The notes under the pieces are model-generated. The model searched no databases and had not been told where the DNA came from. It saw only the letters and a program-made list of their open reading frames with translations. The translations under genes were made by a program, and so were the position numbers. Shown here piece after piece: positions 15,992 through 24,689 of a stretch of 38,169 nt of DNA (positions within the stretch are counted from its first letter, which is position 1; each line of letters starts with the position of its first letter). This DNA is from Candidatus Iainarchaeum sp. (GTDB taxonomy: Archaea; Iainarchaeota; Iainarchaeia; JAADDC01): the NCBI GenBank assembly GCA_030445695.1, contig JASUTF010000005.1:1-38169 (forward strand), read 5' to 3'.

Positions 15992-17830
15992 GTGGAGTTC
16001 CTGTTCCGGCACAGAAAGCCGAGAAAGATCCAGAGAGAGCTCATGCTTGAGATATACAACGCCGTAAAAGAGGGAAAGCACATTATAGCCCACGCACCCA
16101 CTGGGATCGGCAAGACGGATGCCACCATCTCCGCGGCCCTCACATACACGCTGGAGAACGGAAAGGTCCTTGTTTTCCTATCCCCCAAGATCTCTCAGCA
16201 CGAGATGGCCCTCAGGGTCGTTTCGGGCATATCGAGGAAGCATTCCGTGACCGTGAAGGCCGTGGAGTTCATAGGTAAGCAGTACATGTGCATCCACCCC
16301 GTTGCCCGGCGTCTGAAGGGAGAGGAGTTCTACGAGCTCTGCAAACGCCTGCGCGAGAAGGAACTCTGCCCGCACTACGTGAACTATCTAAACGACGAAA
16401 GGGCTTCTTTCTGGCCGCTTTTTGAGGAGAAGGTCCTTTCCCACGTGCAGGTCATGGAACGGGCGGAGGAAATGGACGAGTGTCCGTATGAGGTGGCCTC
16501 CGAGCTCATAGGAGACGCCGACGTGGTCATAGGCGACTACTACCACCTCTTCTCCCCGCGGTCCGGCGAGGTCTTCCGCAAGAAGCTGGGGAGAAAACTA
16601 AACGACGTTGTCCTCATCGTGGACGAGGCGCACAACCTGCCCGACCGTATACGGAAGGTTCTATCCTACTCGCTGTCCACGAGGACACTGGAGTCGGCTG
16701 CAAAGGAGGCGTCGGGCCTGGACCCCGAGGTTCACTCTATCCTCCGCGAGGCAGCCGAGACGCTGACAGAGGCAGCATCTTCCCTGAAGCCCGGGAGCGA
16801 GCGGGCCATCGAGCGGGAGGATCTCATCAACTGGTGGCCCTTTGACTTCGAATCATTCGCCGAGGAGCTCGAGGATCTGGGCAGGGAGTACCTCGAACTC
16901 ACGGGCAAGGGGAAGAGCGCTCTCTTAAAGGTGGCACGCTTCCTGAGCGGCTGGGCGGAGAGCGACGGCCCGTTCTTCCACTACGTCCGGCTCTGGTCTG
17001 ACGGGACGACGGTTTCCGTTGCCCGCAAGGCCCTGGATCCGTCCATCATCTCTGCCGATATATTCGAGGAACTTCACTCGGCGATCCTCGTTTCAGGCAC
17101 GTTGACGCCCGGGGAGATGTATCGGGATCTTCTGGGTATGGAGAAGGGGAGAACGGTTATCCGTGAATACCCGTCGCCCTTCCCCCGCGAGAACCGTCTC
17201 GTACTCATCGTCCCAACCACGACGACCCGGTTTTCCCGCAGGCGGCCCTCCGAGTTCGAGCGCATCGCGAAGGAAGTGAGGAAAATCGTATCAGCCATAC
17301 CCGGAAACGTAGCTGTCTTTTTCCCTTCCTACGACGTTCTCTCATCTGTTCTTCCCTTCCTGGACTTCTCTGGACGTCCGTTTTTCGTGCAGAAGCCAGA
17401 GATGAAGCCCGAAGAGGTTGCATCCATGCTGTCCGCGTTCAGGGCCAACAAGCACCTCGGTGCGGTCCTCGTGGCCGTGGCAGGCGGATCATTGGCCGAG
17501 GGGGTGGACTATCCGGGCAGCGAATTGCTCGGGGTGATCGTCGTCGGGATACCCCTCGCCGAGATGAACCTCGAGACGAAGGCCCTCATTGACTACTACG
17601 AGGAGAAGATGGGGAAGGGCTGGACCTACGGGTACATTTACCCGGCCATCACGCGTGCCGTTCAGGCAGCAGGCAGGGTCATACGGTCGGAGGAGGACCG
17701 TGGTGTCATCGTGCTCCTCGATGAACGCTACTCGTGGAAGAATTACTTCCGTGTGCTTCCCCGCGACTGGGATCCCGTCATCACAGAGGATCCCGTCCCG
17801 TACATCGAACGTTTCTGGCGTCAGTCGTAA
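15992..17830 (+). CDS. xpd: XPD/Rad3-type DNA helicase (4Fe-4S, superfamily 2)
   Basis: This 5'-3' DNA helicase, related to eukaryotic XPD and bacterial DinG, has 612 residues. Motif I is APTGIGKT (residues 35-42) and motif II is DEAH (211-214). Four cysteines between them (YMCIHP, ELCKRL, ELCPHY, DECPYE) are the iron-sulfur site needed for unwinding. Motif VI is AVQAAGRVIRSEEDRG, and SLAEGVDYPG is motif V. The start is a GTG at 15992, about 24 nt after an AT-rich element shared with the divergent gene. Archaeal XPD acts in DNA repair or replication-fork processing. It overlaps the convergent VTT gene by 10 nt. Confidence 0.94.
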   Translation: MEFLFRHRKPRKIQRELMLEIYNAVKEGKHIIAHAPTGIGKTDATISAALTYTLENGKVLVFLSPKISQHEMALRVVSGISRKHSVTVKAVEFIGKQYMCIHPVARRLKGEEFYELCKRLREKELCPHYVNYLNDERASFWPLFEEKVLSHVQVMERAEEMDECPYEVASELIGDADVVIGDYYHLFSPRSGEVFRKKLGRKLNDVVLIVDEAHNLPDRIRKVLSYSLSTRTLESAAKEASGLDPEVHSILREAAETLTEAASSLKPGSERAIEREDLINWWPFDFESFAEELEDLGREYLELTGKGKSALLKVARFLSGWAESDGPFFHYVRLWSDGTTVSVARKALDPSIISADIFEELHSAILVSGTLTPGEMYRDLLGMEKGRTVIREYPSPFPRENRLVLIVPTTTTRFSRRRPSEFERIAKEVRKIVSAIPGNVAVFFPSYDVLSSVLPFLDFSGRPFFVQKPEMKPEEVASMLSAFRANKHLGAVLVAVAGGSLAEGVDYPGSELLGVIVVGIPLAEMNLETKALIDYYEEKMGKGWTYGYIYPAITRAVQAAGRVIRSEEDRGVIVLLDERYSWKNYFRVLPRDWDPVITEDPVPYIERFWRQS

Positions 17831-18393
17831 AACACGGTGTTTATGATCTTTATGCCCGTCACAGTGAGCACGGCGGTGGCCCCGTACTTTATGGTCTTGC
17901 CCAGGAACGTGGCGGCCAGGAACTTCTTGTAGTCGTAGCCAAGAGACCCGGCGATTATGCCTGCCAGGTCGTCTGGGGGGAAGGGGAGCGCCGCGATCAC
18001 AGTTATGGTCAGGAAGGCATGTTTGTGGAAGTTGTATTTCCACTGCTGGAGTATGTGCCCGTATTTCCTCTCTATGGCCTTTCGGCTGCCAACGCCGAGT
18101 AAATACCCGGTGCTCTCCCCCAGGGCGCTCGCAAACGCCGCCACCAGCGTTACTGCTACTGGGTGAAGCCCCATGGCCACGGCGAGGAATATGTATGTGG
18201 GGGTTGGTATCCCGATGAACAGGGACACGTTGGTGACGAATACGGCAAGGAACACGCCGAGATATCCGTATTTCCTGACAAACTCATCGAATATCTCAGG
18301 GTTCTTCGCGTAGACCCATGCCCCTGCCACTATTATGATGATAAGCGCTGCCACCGCTGCATACGCGATGATCTCTCTTGCCCTTTTTCTCAT
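17821..18393 (-). CDS. VTT/DedA-family membrane protein
   Basis: The 190-residue integral membrane protein has about five hydrophobic segments. VTT-domain features include YGYLGVFLAVFVTNVSLFIGIPTPTYIF, a conserved glycine-rich reentrant region (FASALGESTGYLLGVGSRKAI) and ALPFPPDDLAGIIAGSLGY. Members move or scramble lipids or transport small solutes. It is the last gene of a minus-strand operon that includes a CDP-alcohol phosphatidyltransferase, which suits a lipid-related role. Its ATG overlaps the stop codon of the preceding gene (TAATG), so translation is coupled. Confidence 0.85.
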   Translation of the reverse strand: MRKRAREIIAYAAVAALIIIIVAGAWVYAKNPEIFDEFVRKYGYLGVFLAVFVTNVSLFIGIPTPTYIFLAVAMGLHPVAVTLVAAFASALGESTGYLLGVGSRKAIERKYGHILQQWKYNFHKHAFLTITVIAALPFPPDDLAGIIAGSLGYDYKKFLAATFLGKTIKYGATAVLTVTGIKIINTVFYD

Positions 18394-18821
18394 TACACCA
18401 CCCTGATCTTTGCCTCGTAGACGTATGTCTTTCCTGGCATCGCAACGGTGATTCTCACGGCGTGGTCACCCTGATACGCATCCTCGCTGACGTGGACGCC
18501 AAATTTTGCCACGGCCTCCGCTCCGGGTGCAAGCTTCGGTATGTAGAATTCAGATGTGTTCGCATCGCTGGCGGAGTAGACGGTGAGGAACGGGGATACC
18601 GGTGTGACGCGAACGACCACGAGATCCATTGTGCTGTCGGTGGTGTTCCTCACGTTCACCCAGAGCACGGCCATATCGCCCCTTCTGACGTAGTCGGCAT
18701 CCCACTTTACGGAAACGCTCGATGGCTGCAGCACCTTAGCGGCGATAACGGCTACGGCAAGCAGTATCAGGATTCCGGCGGCGATACGCTTCCACTTCAT
18801 CTCCTCCCCGTAGTAGCTCAC
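18393..18821 (-). CDS. Small membrane-anchored beta-sandwich protein
   Basis: The 142-residue protein has one N-terminal membrane helix (IAAGILILLAVAVIAAKVL, uncleaved signal anchor) followed by a single beta-sandwich of the CARDB/NEW3 kind (VRRGDMAVLWVNVRNTTDSTMDLVVVRVTP, then APGAEAVAKFGVHVSEDAYQGDHAVRITV). It should face outside the cell. The GTG start at 18821 overlaps the TGA of the upstream lipid synthase (GTGA), so it is coupled. An in-frame ATG at 18800 is an alternative. Its role is unknown. Confidence 0.75.
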   Translation of the reverse strand: MSYYGEEMKWKRIAAGILILLAVAVIAAKVLQPSSVSVKWDADYVRRGDMAVLWVNVRNTTDSTMDLVVVRVTPVSPFLTVYSASDANTSEFYIPKLAPGAEAVAKFGVHVSEDAYQGDHAVRITVAMPGKTYVYEAKIRVV

Positions 18822-19417
18822 CTTTTCCTCCTCCCCAGCTTCTTCCAGACGCGGTGCATACGCTGCGGCACCCCTATGAAGAGGAAGGCGGCCGCAAGCG
18901 CTGTCAGATACCAGAAGAGGCCGTCCTCGAACCGCGAGGCAATGGGCACGCCTATGACGATGAGGGCCAGTCGCTCAGCCCGCTCAAAGAGATCGGGCCA
19001 GTTTATGTTGTCTACCTTCGTCTCCATGGCCGCTCTCGCCTTTGCGTAGGATATGAGGATCGATGCGAACATGATTATGTATACTTGCGGCCATAGACCG
19101 CTCCCCCAGCCGATTCCGAAGAGCAGAATGCCTTCAACGATGCGGTCAAGCATGGCGTCCAGGTATGCTCCCCACTTCGTCTCTTTCTTCCAGTAGCGGG
19201 CCACAGCCCCGTCCAGGGCGTCCAGAAACGCGGCCAGAAATGCGACGACGCTCCCCAGCAGCCAGTCAGCGTTTGCGTAGTAGTATGCGGCTATCAGGGC
19301 CACGAATATGCTCACTGACGTTATGACGTTCGGGTGGACAGCCACGAACGGCGCAATGCGGTCGAAGATGGGCTTGAACACTTGCCTATACCTCGCGCTT
19401 AGCACCACTTTGATCAC
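18818..19417 (-). CDS. CDP-alcohol phosphatidyltransferase, probable archaetidylinositol phosphate synthase
   Basis: This integral membrane enzyme condenses CDP-archaeol with an alcohol phosphate to form polar lipid headgroups. The family motif is complete: Asp66-x2-Asp69-Gly70-x2-Ala73-Arg74-x8-Gly83-x3-Asp87-x3-Asp91. Several hydrophobic segments follow. Archaeal proteins of this size (199 residues) with HPNVITSVS near the N-terminus are usually archaetidylinositol phosphate synthases, but the acceptor is inferred. The GTG at 19417 lies inside the end of the DUF357 gene. GTG codons at 19408 and 19405 are alternatives. Confidence 0.85.
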   Translation of the reverse strand: MIKVVLSARYRQVFKPIFDRIAPFVAVHPNVITSVSIFVALIAAYYYANADWLLGSVVAFLAAFLDALDGAVARYWKKETKWGAYLDAMLDRIVEGILLFGIGWGSGLWPQVYIIMFASILISYAKARAAMETKVDNINWPDLFERAERLALIVIGVPIASRFEDGLFWYLTALAAAFLFIGVPQRMHRVWKKLGRRKR

Positions 19418-19673
19418 CGAGTATGAATAATTGATCGTCGTCCCCCTTTAATAATCCGATGTAGGTTCCCACATCTATCCACGCGTGCGCATAGGAAATC
19501 GCTGCCAGCGCCGTGGCGTAGTCCCCCCTCTCCGCGAAGTACTTGGAGTCCTCCACGTACCGCCTGCACATATCCAAAAGTTTTTCACCCAGCGGATCCA
19601 CTACCTTTACCCTCTTCAGTGCCTCTTCCGTTATCTTCACGTATCTCTTCCACTTCTCCTCAACGCTCTCCAC
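19386..19673 (-). CDS. DUF357 family protein
   Basis: This is a 95-residue archaeal protein of unknown role. The sequence YVEDSKYFAERGDYATALAAISYAHAWIDVGTYIGLL is the DUF357 signature, a helical hairpin resembling TPR or HEPN-like helices. I start at the GTG at 19673, because GGAGGT lies 7 nt upstream and the family begins with a short charged helix (ESVEEKWKRYVKITEEAL). The longer open frame to 19820 reads through dph5 in another frame and is not protein-like. It overlaps dph5 by 14 nt and the lipid synthase gene by 32 nt. Confidence 0.85.
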   Translation of the reverse strand: MESVEEKWKRYVKITEEALKRVKVVDPLGEKLLDMCRRYVEDSKYFAERGDYATALAAISYAHAWIDVGTYIGLLKGDDDQLFILGDQSGAKREV

Positions 19674-20403
19674 GGGAGAACCTCCGCAACGCATCTTCTT
19701 CCACGGGGTGCAGCTTCCCAGGTATAACGATGGAGTGCGGTGGATCGGGCCACTCCTCCTCCAGCAGTTCCTCCGGGTCCCCGTAGACGATCTTCTCGTC
19801 CTCGTGCGCAGCCCTTGCAATGCCCACTATCTTATCCCAGCCCCTTCCCTCGCGTTCGGCCCAGTGAAGCAACGCCTTTATTCCCTCCTCTATTCGCATG
19901 GGCTCTTCACCGACGTCGAGGAGCACAAGGGTGTGCATTCTCCTTTTGCAGTTCTGACGTATTCGCTCGTAGAACGAAGGCGCGTATTCCCAACCGTGCG
20001 GTATCGTGACGGTCCAGCCGAACTTGTAGTGTTCCAGGCCGAGCCGGGAAGGTATGTAGGTCAGGATCGAGATGCCGGGAACGTATTTCCACGGGACGCC
20101 ACGCTCGTCCGCGATTATCGTTAGTACAACGTGTGTTGTCGCTGCCAGGGGATCCCCCCACGTCACGACGGCCACGTCCTTCTCCCTTGCCTCCTCGACG
20201 AGTTCAGTGGCACCCTCTTCCAGATCGGTCCTGCTTGCTCTCTCCAACTCCTTGCCCACGATCTCTTCGAGCTTTTTTACATTTTCTTCGTCCACGGGCA
20301 CCGTGTAGCTGTCCAGCAGAACTTTTTCAGCCCTCCTTATGGCTTCGATCCCCGCCTCCGTTATGTGCTCCGGGACAAGGCCCACCCCCACAAGGTAGAG
20401 CAT
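19660..20403 (-). CDS. dph5: Diphthine synthase
   Basis: Dph5 repeatedly methylates the modified histidine of elongation factor 2 to form diphthine. The 247-residue protein begins MLYLVGVGLVPEHITEAGIEAI and has WGDPLAATTH, VPGISILTYIPSRLGLEHYKFG and TVTIPHGWEYAPSFYERI, all typical of the tetrapyrrole-methylase fold of the family. I start at the ATG at 20403, the normal family start, which is 25 nt from the TATA element shared with trm5. The ATG at 20418 is in frame. It heads an operon of overlapping genes that runs to 17821. Confidence 0.95.
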   Translation of the reverse strand: MLYLVGVGLVPEHITEAGIEAIRRAEKVLLDSYTVPVDEENVKKLEEIVGKELERASRTDLEEGATELVEEAREKDVAVVTWGDPLAATTHVVLTIIADERGVPWKYVPGISILTYIPSRLGLEHYKFGWTVTIPHGWEYAPSFYERIRQNCKRRMHTLVLLDVGEEPMRIEEGIKALLHWAEREGRGWDKIVGIARAAHEDEKIVYGDPEELLEEEWPDPPHSIVIPGKLHPVEEDALRRFSRGER

Positions 20404-20423
20404 GTTATAAACAGACACCCGGT

Positions 20424-20432
20424 GTTAATAAC
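20424..20432. promoter_or_regulatory. Shared TATA element between dph5 and trm5
   Basis: gttaataac is centred at 20428, exactly 25 nt from both the dph5 ATG (20403, minus) and the trm5 ATG (20453, plus). It is nearly palindromic and so readable on either strand. Confidence 0.55.
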
Positions 20433-20452
20433 GCTTTCTTGCAATTTGTTTT

Positions 20453-21481
20453 ATGCTCGGCGTTCGTGTTCCACGCCGCGAGGCAGAAGCGGTGCGCCGT
20501 AAGCTCCAGTCCATGGGGCTGCTTCTCAGCGACTACCGCCCCGTCCGCGACGGTGATTACATCATCTTTCCCGTCTCTCGCTGCCCCGAGGGCTTTGAGT
20601 GTGTGGATACGGAGTTCCCTGAACGCAAGAGGAAGCCCCGCTCTCTCGAGGATGCCCTCCGCGAGTTCCTGCCCGACGAAGCGATCCAGAAGATATCGAA
20701 GTCCTTCGATATCATAGGCCATGTCGCCGTGATCCGTATTCCCGAGGAGCTCTGGGATCTTAGAGAAAAGATAGGCGAGGCCATACTCCGGGTCCACCCC
20801 AACGTCCGAACCGTTGCCGCGGAGGTGGGCCCCCACCAAGGTGTCTTCCGCGTTCAACCCGTGGAGGTTATTGCCGGCGAGCCGAACCTCGTCACGGAAC
20901 ATAAAGAGTTCGACGTGCGGCTCCGTCTCGAGGTGGGAAAGATGTACTTCTCCCCCCGCCTCTCCTACGAGAGGTACAGGATTGCTCAACAGGTCCGTCC
21001 CGGCGAGTTCATAGCAGCTCTCTTCGCCGGTGTAGGACCGTTCCCCCTCGTAATACACCGTTTCCAGCCGAATATACGTGCATACGCCGTTGAGCTGAAT
21101 CCTGACGCATATAAGTACCTTGTGGAGAACATACGTCTGAACAAAGCAGAAAGTAAGATCATCCCGGTCCTTGGCGACGTTCGCGAAATCGTTCCCTCCC
21201 GCTTCCCCCATCAGGCCGACCGTGTCCTCATGCCCTCCCCCATCCTTGCCGACGACTTTCTGGACGTGGCCCTTGAAGCGGCAAAACCCTCCGGAGCGGT
21301 GATTCATACGTATGCCCTCGGCCCCAACGACGACCCCTTTACTGAGAAGGAGTACGAACTCCTCCGTTTCTTCGACGAGCGCGGCTGGGACGCTAAAGTC
21401 CTCAATAAGCGTGTCGTCCGGTCCTACTCCCCCCGCTACGACCAAGTGGCCTTCGACGTGTTTGTGAAGAAAAAGAAGTAA
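20453..21481 (+). CDS. trm5: tRNA (guanine37-N1)-methyltransferase Trm5
   Basis: Trm5 methylates G37 next to the anticodon, which prevents frameshifts. The 342-residue protein has the N-terminal D1 domain (MLGVRVPRREAEAVRRKL), the linker FDIIGHVAVIRIPEE, the central RLRLEVGKMYFSPRLSYERYRIAQQV and the SAM-binding motif FIAALFAGVGPFPLVIH, followed by AYAVELNPDAYKYLVENIRLN. Motif IV reads DRVLMPSP where most family members have a DRVIMNLP-like sequence. The C-terminal VRSYSPRYDQVAFDV is typical. The family assignment is firm. Confidence 0.93.
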   Translation: MLGVRVPRREAEAVRRKLQSMGLLLSDYRPVRDGDYIIFPVSRCPEGFECVDTEFPERKRKPRSLEDALREFLPDEAIQKISKSFDIIGHVAVIRIPEELWDLREKIGEAILRVHPNVRTVAAEVGPHQGVFRVQPVEVIAGEPNLVTEHKEFDVRLRLEVGKMYFSPRLSYERYRIAQQVRPGEFIAALFAGVGPFPLVIHRFQPNIRAYAVELNPDAYKYLVENIRLNKAESKIIPVLGDVREIVPSRFPHQADRVLMPSPILADDFLDVALEAAKPSGAVIHTYALGPNDDPFTEKEYELLRFFDERGWDAKVLNKRVVRSYSPRYDQVAFDVFVKKKK

Positions 21482-21482
21482 A

Positions 21483-23873
21483 TCAGCACGTCCTAAACAA
21501 CCTGCACATCGCGTTCAGCTCCTCTACGGTCAGTGGCCTCGAAAATATCAGCAAGCTCTTCATTTTACCGTTATACCATTCTGAATACCAGTTTCCTATG
21601 CCAAGTGGAGACCCATCGTCGTACAGGCCTGTTACGGTGCCTCCCGTGTTTGTAGCGAACCCATCTATGAACTTCAGCATGTTTTGCCCAACTTGCACTA
21701 CATTCCCTATGGTGTACCACTCCCCTACCGTAAGCGGGCCGTATGATGAACTATTGGTCTTGAACGAGCAGTTATTGTCCCCTACGTTAAAGTATGTTAT
21801 ATTTGCTGTCCATCCATCTTGCATGAACGAGCATTGCTTTCTTATCATCGTGTACTGCGGTCCGTTCATATCTTTCGTTATCGCCGTGTTCACCACGAGA
21901 GAAAACGCATCCTTTGGCATCTTGAAATCCGTTCCTTCCACCCAGAACTCGTTGTCCCACGCCTCGTTAAACTCTACGTATCTTTTTCCATCTGTATCTT
22001 TTCGAATCGGCGGCGCTCTGCATACCTTATTTGTACGTCCCCTCGTGTCGGGATAGTATGTTGTGCACGGCTCGTCAAACTGGTACATCGCCACGAGGTT
22101 CTCATCGTCTATTAGGCAGTCCCCTGATGCAACCACACAGCGCAGTTCGTCTTCGCTGAGCGCCCTTGAGTAGTACCTCGCCTCTCTTAAGTATCCCTCT
22201 GTATTGTAAAAGGTGTCTTTCGCCCATATTGCCCCCATTGTCAAGTTACTGCTGTCTTGGGCTGGATCAGGAGTGCCGTAGTCGTAACTGCTAACGGAGT
22301 TGCACTCTACGGGGCCATCACACTTCGCACATATTGTTGCAGGTCCGGCGGGCGGTGTATACGTTCCCGCAATCCTGCAGTCTTTCCCGTAGGTGTTAAT
22401 GTCGTATATGAAGAGTTCCAGTGCACTGGCACTGTCGTAGTAGTTGTAGTCCACGTGAAGCACTGGGTAGTTATTTTTAGTACCGAGCCAAATTGTTGAG
22501 CGTGCTGTTGTCCTTGTAATTAAAGCGTTGTTCCGCTTCTTTACGGTTGCCCTCACCACAAAAGTGTACGGTGTTGTTATCGTGCTGGGAAGCCCCGTAT
22601 TTCCCGAAACGCGAACGTAGTTGACGAAACTTCCGTCGTATCTACCATCCAGCCACAGCCCCTCCTCACTCCAATTATGCCAGTCGTACGCCGTTGTCCC
22701 CGTATTCTCATCGAACGGCAGATATAGAACCAACCCTTCTCTCACGTCCTCGCCACGGTAGAGCTTCTGAACCTCTTCGTCGGTGAGTGCCCTGTCGTAG
22801 ATGCGGACCTCATCTATCATTCCGCCCCAATACGATCCCCTTCCAATGAACAGCGGTTGGGGGCAGTCAGATATATCTTCATTAAAGCTTTCTGTGTCCA
22901 CGAGTTTTCCATCTACATACAGTTTTAGCATTCCATCTTGTTTCGAGTATGTTGCAGTGACGTACACCCATTTGTGGTATATGTTGTCGCGGTAACTTGC
23001 AGAGGGCGAGGGCGATGAAGTACCCTGTATCCGCCACATAATGTAATATCCGTTTGAGGGGTCCGACCATAGTGCGAAACAGCTCTGTCCCGGGCTCCAT
23101 CCGTTGAACATGCTTGTAATGTGGTAGTTTGTCCCCGTGTTCTTGTCAGAATATACCCACGCTGCTATAGTTATGGCTTCTTTGTTTAGCACCGTATTAA
23201 AGTCATCTACTCTAACATAGTCATCCACCCCGTCGAACTGCAGCGCCGCTCCCTTTACACCTTTGACCCACTGCGGTCCATTAATTAGCGTCCCGTTGTG
23301 CACCCCATTCAGCGTTCCCTGGAACTTCCCATCATAGTAGTGCACAGGAACATCGTTCCCGCTCCAGTCAAAATCGTAAACGCTCTCGAAGGGCATCCAG
23401 AGCATCAGACCCATTCCTGTAGCTGATACCTTTGTCTTTTGGGATGCTTCTAACCCATAACGGTCGTGCACGTTAACTGTCCATTCTCTTGCATCTCCAG
23501 GGATCTTGCACCTGTTCCATCCATAAAACACGATTTTTTTCACTCCCTTTGCGGGTATCACGTTGCTGTCCGATATGAAACCCTCTGAAGTGGCGCAGAT
23601 AATTCCTCTTTCATCCCTTATGTGTGAAGATACTGTACTGATGTCCGCATCTTCCTCATTTGGGTTTCTGACATACACCTCCCAGGTGTATGGAGTAGTT
23701 ATAGCGGCACTCTCTACGCGTAACGGGAGATTGCCGAAAATCCGTGACGATCTGCCGCTTTCCGCCTGTAGCGATGCCTGCATCGACTGTATCCATGAGT
23801 AACCTGCGACCACTGTTGCGACTACTGCCGCAACAACCAGAATCTCTGCCACAATGGCAGATATTCCACGCAT
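21483..23873 (-). CDS. Pilin-headed adhesin with three LamG domains
   Basis: The 796-residue protein starts MRGISAIVAEILVVAAVVATVVAGY, a class III (type IV pilin) signal, so it should be processed by an archaeal prepilin peptidase and assembled or anchored at the surface. Three tandem LamG/concanavalin-like domains follow, at about 156-378, 380-590 and 597-790. Each opens with a W/Y-x-P/Q-F-D/E-like strand (LMLWMPFES, LVLYLPFDE, LVAMYQFDE), and each ends near a Y-x-R-A-L-x-x-E-E-like helix (IYDRALTDEEV, YYSRALSEDEL, IFSRPLTVEEL). Such domains bind carbohydrate or protein. Base composition is AT-richer than neighbours. A TATA element (aatatata) lies about 27 nt upstream. The gene ends 2 nt from trm5. 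Confidence 0.85.
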   Translation of the reverse strand: MRGISAIVAEILVVAAVVATVVAGYSWIQSMQASLQAESGRSSRIFGNLPLRVESAAITTPYTWEVYVRNPNEEDADISTVSSHIRDERGIICATSEGFISDSNVIPAKGVKKIVFYGWNRCKIPGDAREWTVNVHDRYGLEASQKTKVSATGMGLMLWMPFESVYDFDWSGNDVPVHYYDGKFQGTLNGVHNGTLINGPQWVKGVKGAALQFDGVDDYVRVDDFNTVLNKEAITIAAWVYSDKNTGTNYHITSMFNGWSPGQSCFALWSDPSNGYYIMWRIQGTSSPSPSASYRDNIYHKWVYVTATYSKQDGMLKLYVDGKLVDTESFNEDISDCPQPLFIGRGSYWGGMIDEVRIYDRALTDEEVQKLYRGEDVREGLVLYLPFDENTGTTAYDWHNWSEEGLWLDGRYDGSFVNYVRVSGNTGLPSTITTPYTFVVRATVKKRNNALITRTTARSTIWLGTKNNYPVLHVDYNYYDSASALELFIYDINTYGKDCRIAGTYTPPAGPATICAKCDGPVECNSVSSYDYGTPDPAQDSSNLTMGAIWAKDTFYNTEGYLREARYYSRALSEDELRCVVASGDCLIDDENLVAMYQFDEPCTTYYPDTRGRTNKVCRAPPIRKDTDGKRYVEFNEAWDNEFWVEGTDFKMPKDAFSLVVNTAITKDMNGPQYTMIRKQCSFMQDGWTANITYFNVGDNNCSFKTNSSSYGPLTVGEWYTIGNVVQVGQNMLKFIDGFATNTGGTVTGLYDDGSPLGIGNWYSEWYNGKMKSLLIFSRPLTVEELNAMCRLFRTC

Positions 23874-23907
23874 GTATTATATAGCCCTGTAGCCGCTATA
23901 TATTTGT

Positions 23908-24657
23908 TTACTTCAACGCTTCCCAGAGGATCTCGTCGTTGGCGTGCACTTCTATGCCCTTCTCCGTGATGGTCATGGGGTGCACGCGGTGGGAGTGCTG
24001 TGTCCCGCGCATCTTTCTGACGAATATTGCCCTCCTCGGCGGTATGAAGTATAGACGTATAACGCCGTCCACGATGAACTCTTCCACACCGAAGGTTGAG
24101 AACTCCGTCTTCTTGTCCTCCTTTGTCCCCGCTGTAAACACGCTGGTCACGTCCAGTTCCTTTAGCCGGTCGCTGAAGTCCTTTATCATGGTCCTTATTG
24201 CCAGTGCGTTCCCCATCCAGAGCTCAGCGCCCTCCTTGCTCACTATGGGCTCTGCCAGAAGCATACCCAGCGCCGTTATTGAGTCGAGGGCCACGCGCTG
24301 TGCCCCCATCTCCTTTACCATGGCGATTATGTTGTCCACCTGGCTCTTCCACGTCGCGGCGAACTTTTCAGGCGTGTCGATGGACACGCGGTATATCTTC
24401 ATGAGTCCCTGCTTGTTCAGGGATGCGTAGTCCCATCCGAAGTTCTGCAGGTTCCAGAGTATGTTCTTCGGGCTTTCCTCGAAGGTTATGAACACGCCCG
24501 GCTCGTTGTAAAGTGCAGCGCCGGAATAGACGTACTGCAGGGCAAAAATCGTCTTACCCGTACCTGCACCACCGGAAACGAGTATGGTGCTGCCCTCGGG
24601 AAAGCCGCCCTGAATGATGTTGTCAAGCCCCGGGATGCCTGTGGGTACCCTTCTCAT
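23908..24657 (-). CDS. KaiC/RadA-like ATPase
   Basis: This 249-residue protein has a single RecA-type domain. Walker A is GGAGTGKT (residues 29-36), Walker B is RVALDSITAL, and FITFEESPKNILWNLQNFGWD is the KaiC-type catalytic glutamate region. The opening MRRVPTGIPGLDNIIQGGFPEG is standard for archaeal KaiC-domain proteins. Members include ArlH/FlaH of the archaellum and signalling ATPases. The specific role here is open. It lies 34 nt upstream of the pilin-headed adhesin on the same strand, though a TATA element for the adhesin sits in the gap. Confidence 0.88.
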   Translation of the reverse strand: MRRVPTGIPGLDNIIQGGFPEGSTILVSGGAGTGKTIFALQYVYSGAALYNEPGVFITFEESPKNILWNLQNFGWDYASLNKQGLMKIYRVSIDTPEKFAATWKSQVDNIIAMVKEMGAQRVALDSITALGMLLAEPIVSKEGAELWMGNALAIRTMIKDFSDRLKELDVTSVFTAGTKEDKKTEFSTFGVEEFIVDGVIRLYFIPPRRAIFVRKMRGTQHSHRVHPMTITEKGIEVHANDEILWEALK

Positions 24658-24660
24658 CGC

Positions 24661-24687
24661 AGTATAATGGGCTTCAGGTTTATAAAT
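24661..24687. promoter_or_regulatory. Two opposed TATA elements between the KaiC-like gene and scpA
   Basis: agtataat, centred at about 24665, lies 25 nt before the scpA start at 24690. tttataaata, centred at about 24683, lies 26 nt before the minus-strand start at 24657. The start codons are 33 bp apart, as at the methylase/12118 pair. Confidence 0.5.
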
Positions 24688-24689
24688 AT

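Noticed and set aside
19674-19820. Upstream extension of the DUF357 frame to 19820
   Set aside because: The extra residues are Arg/Ser/Cys-rich and come from dph5 in another frame. A GTG with a good ribosome binding site lies at 19673.
20405-21445. A 346-codon open frame antisense to trm5
   Set aside because: The plus-strand frame is an unmistakable Trm5. The antisense frame has no protein-like pattern and ends in the shared promoter.
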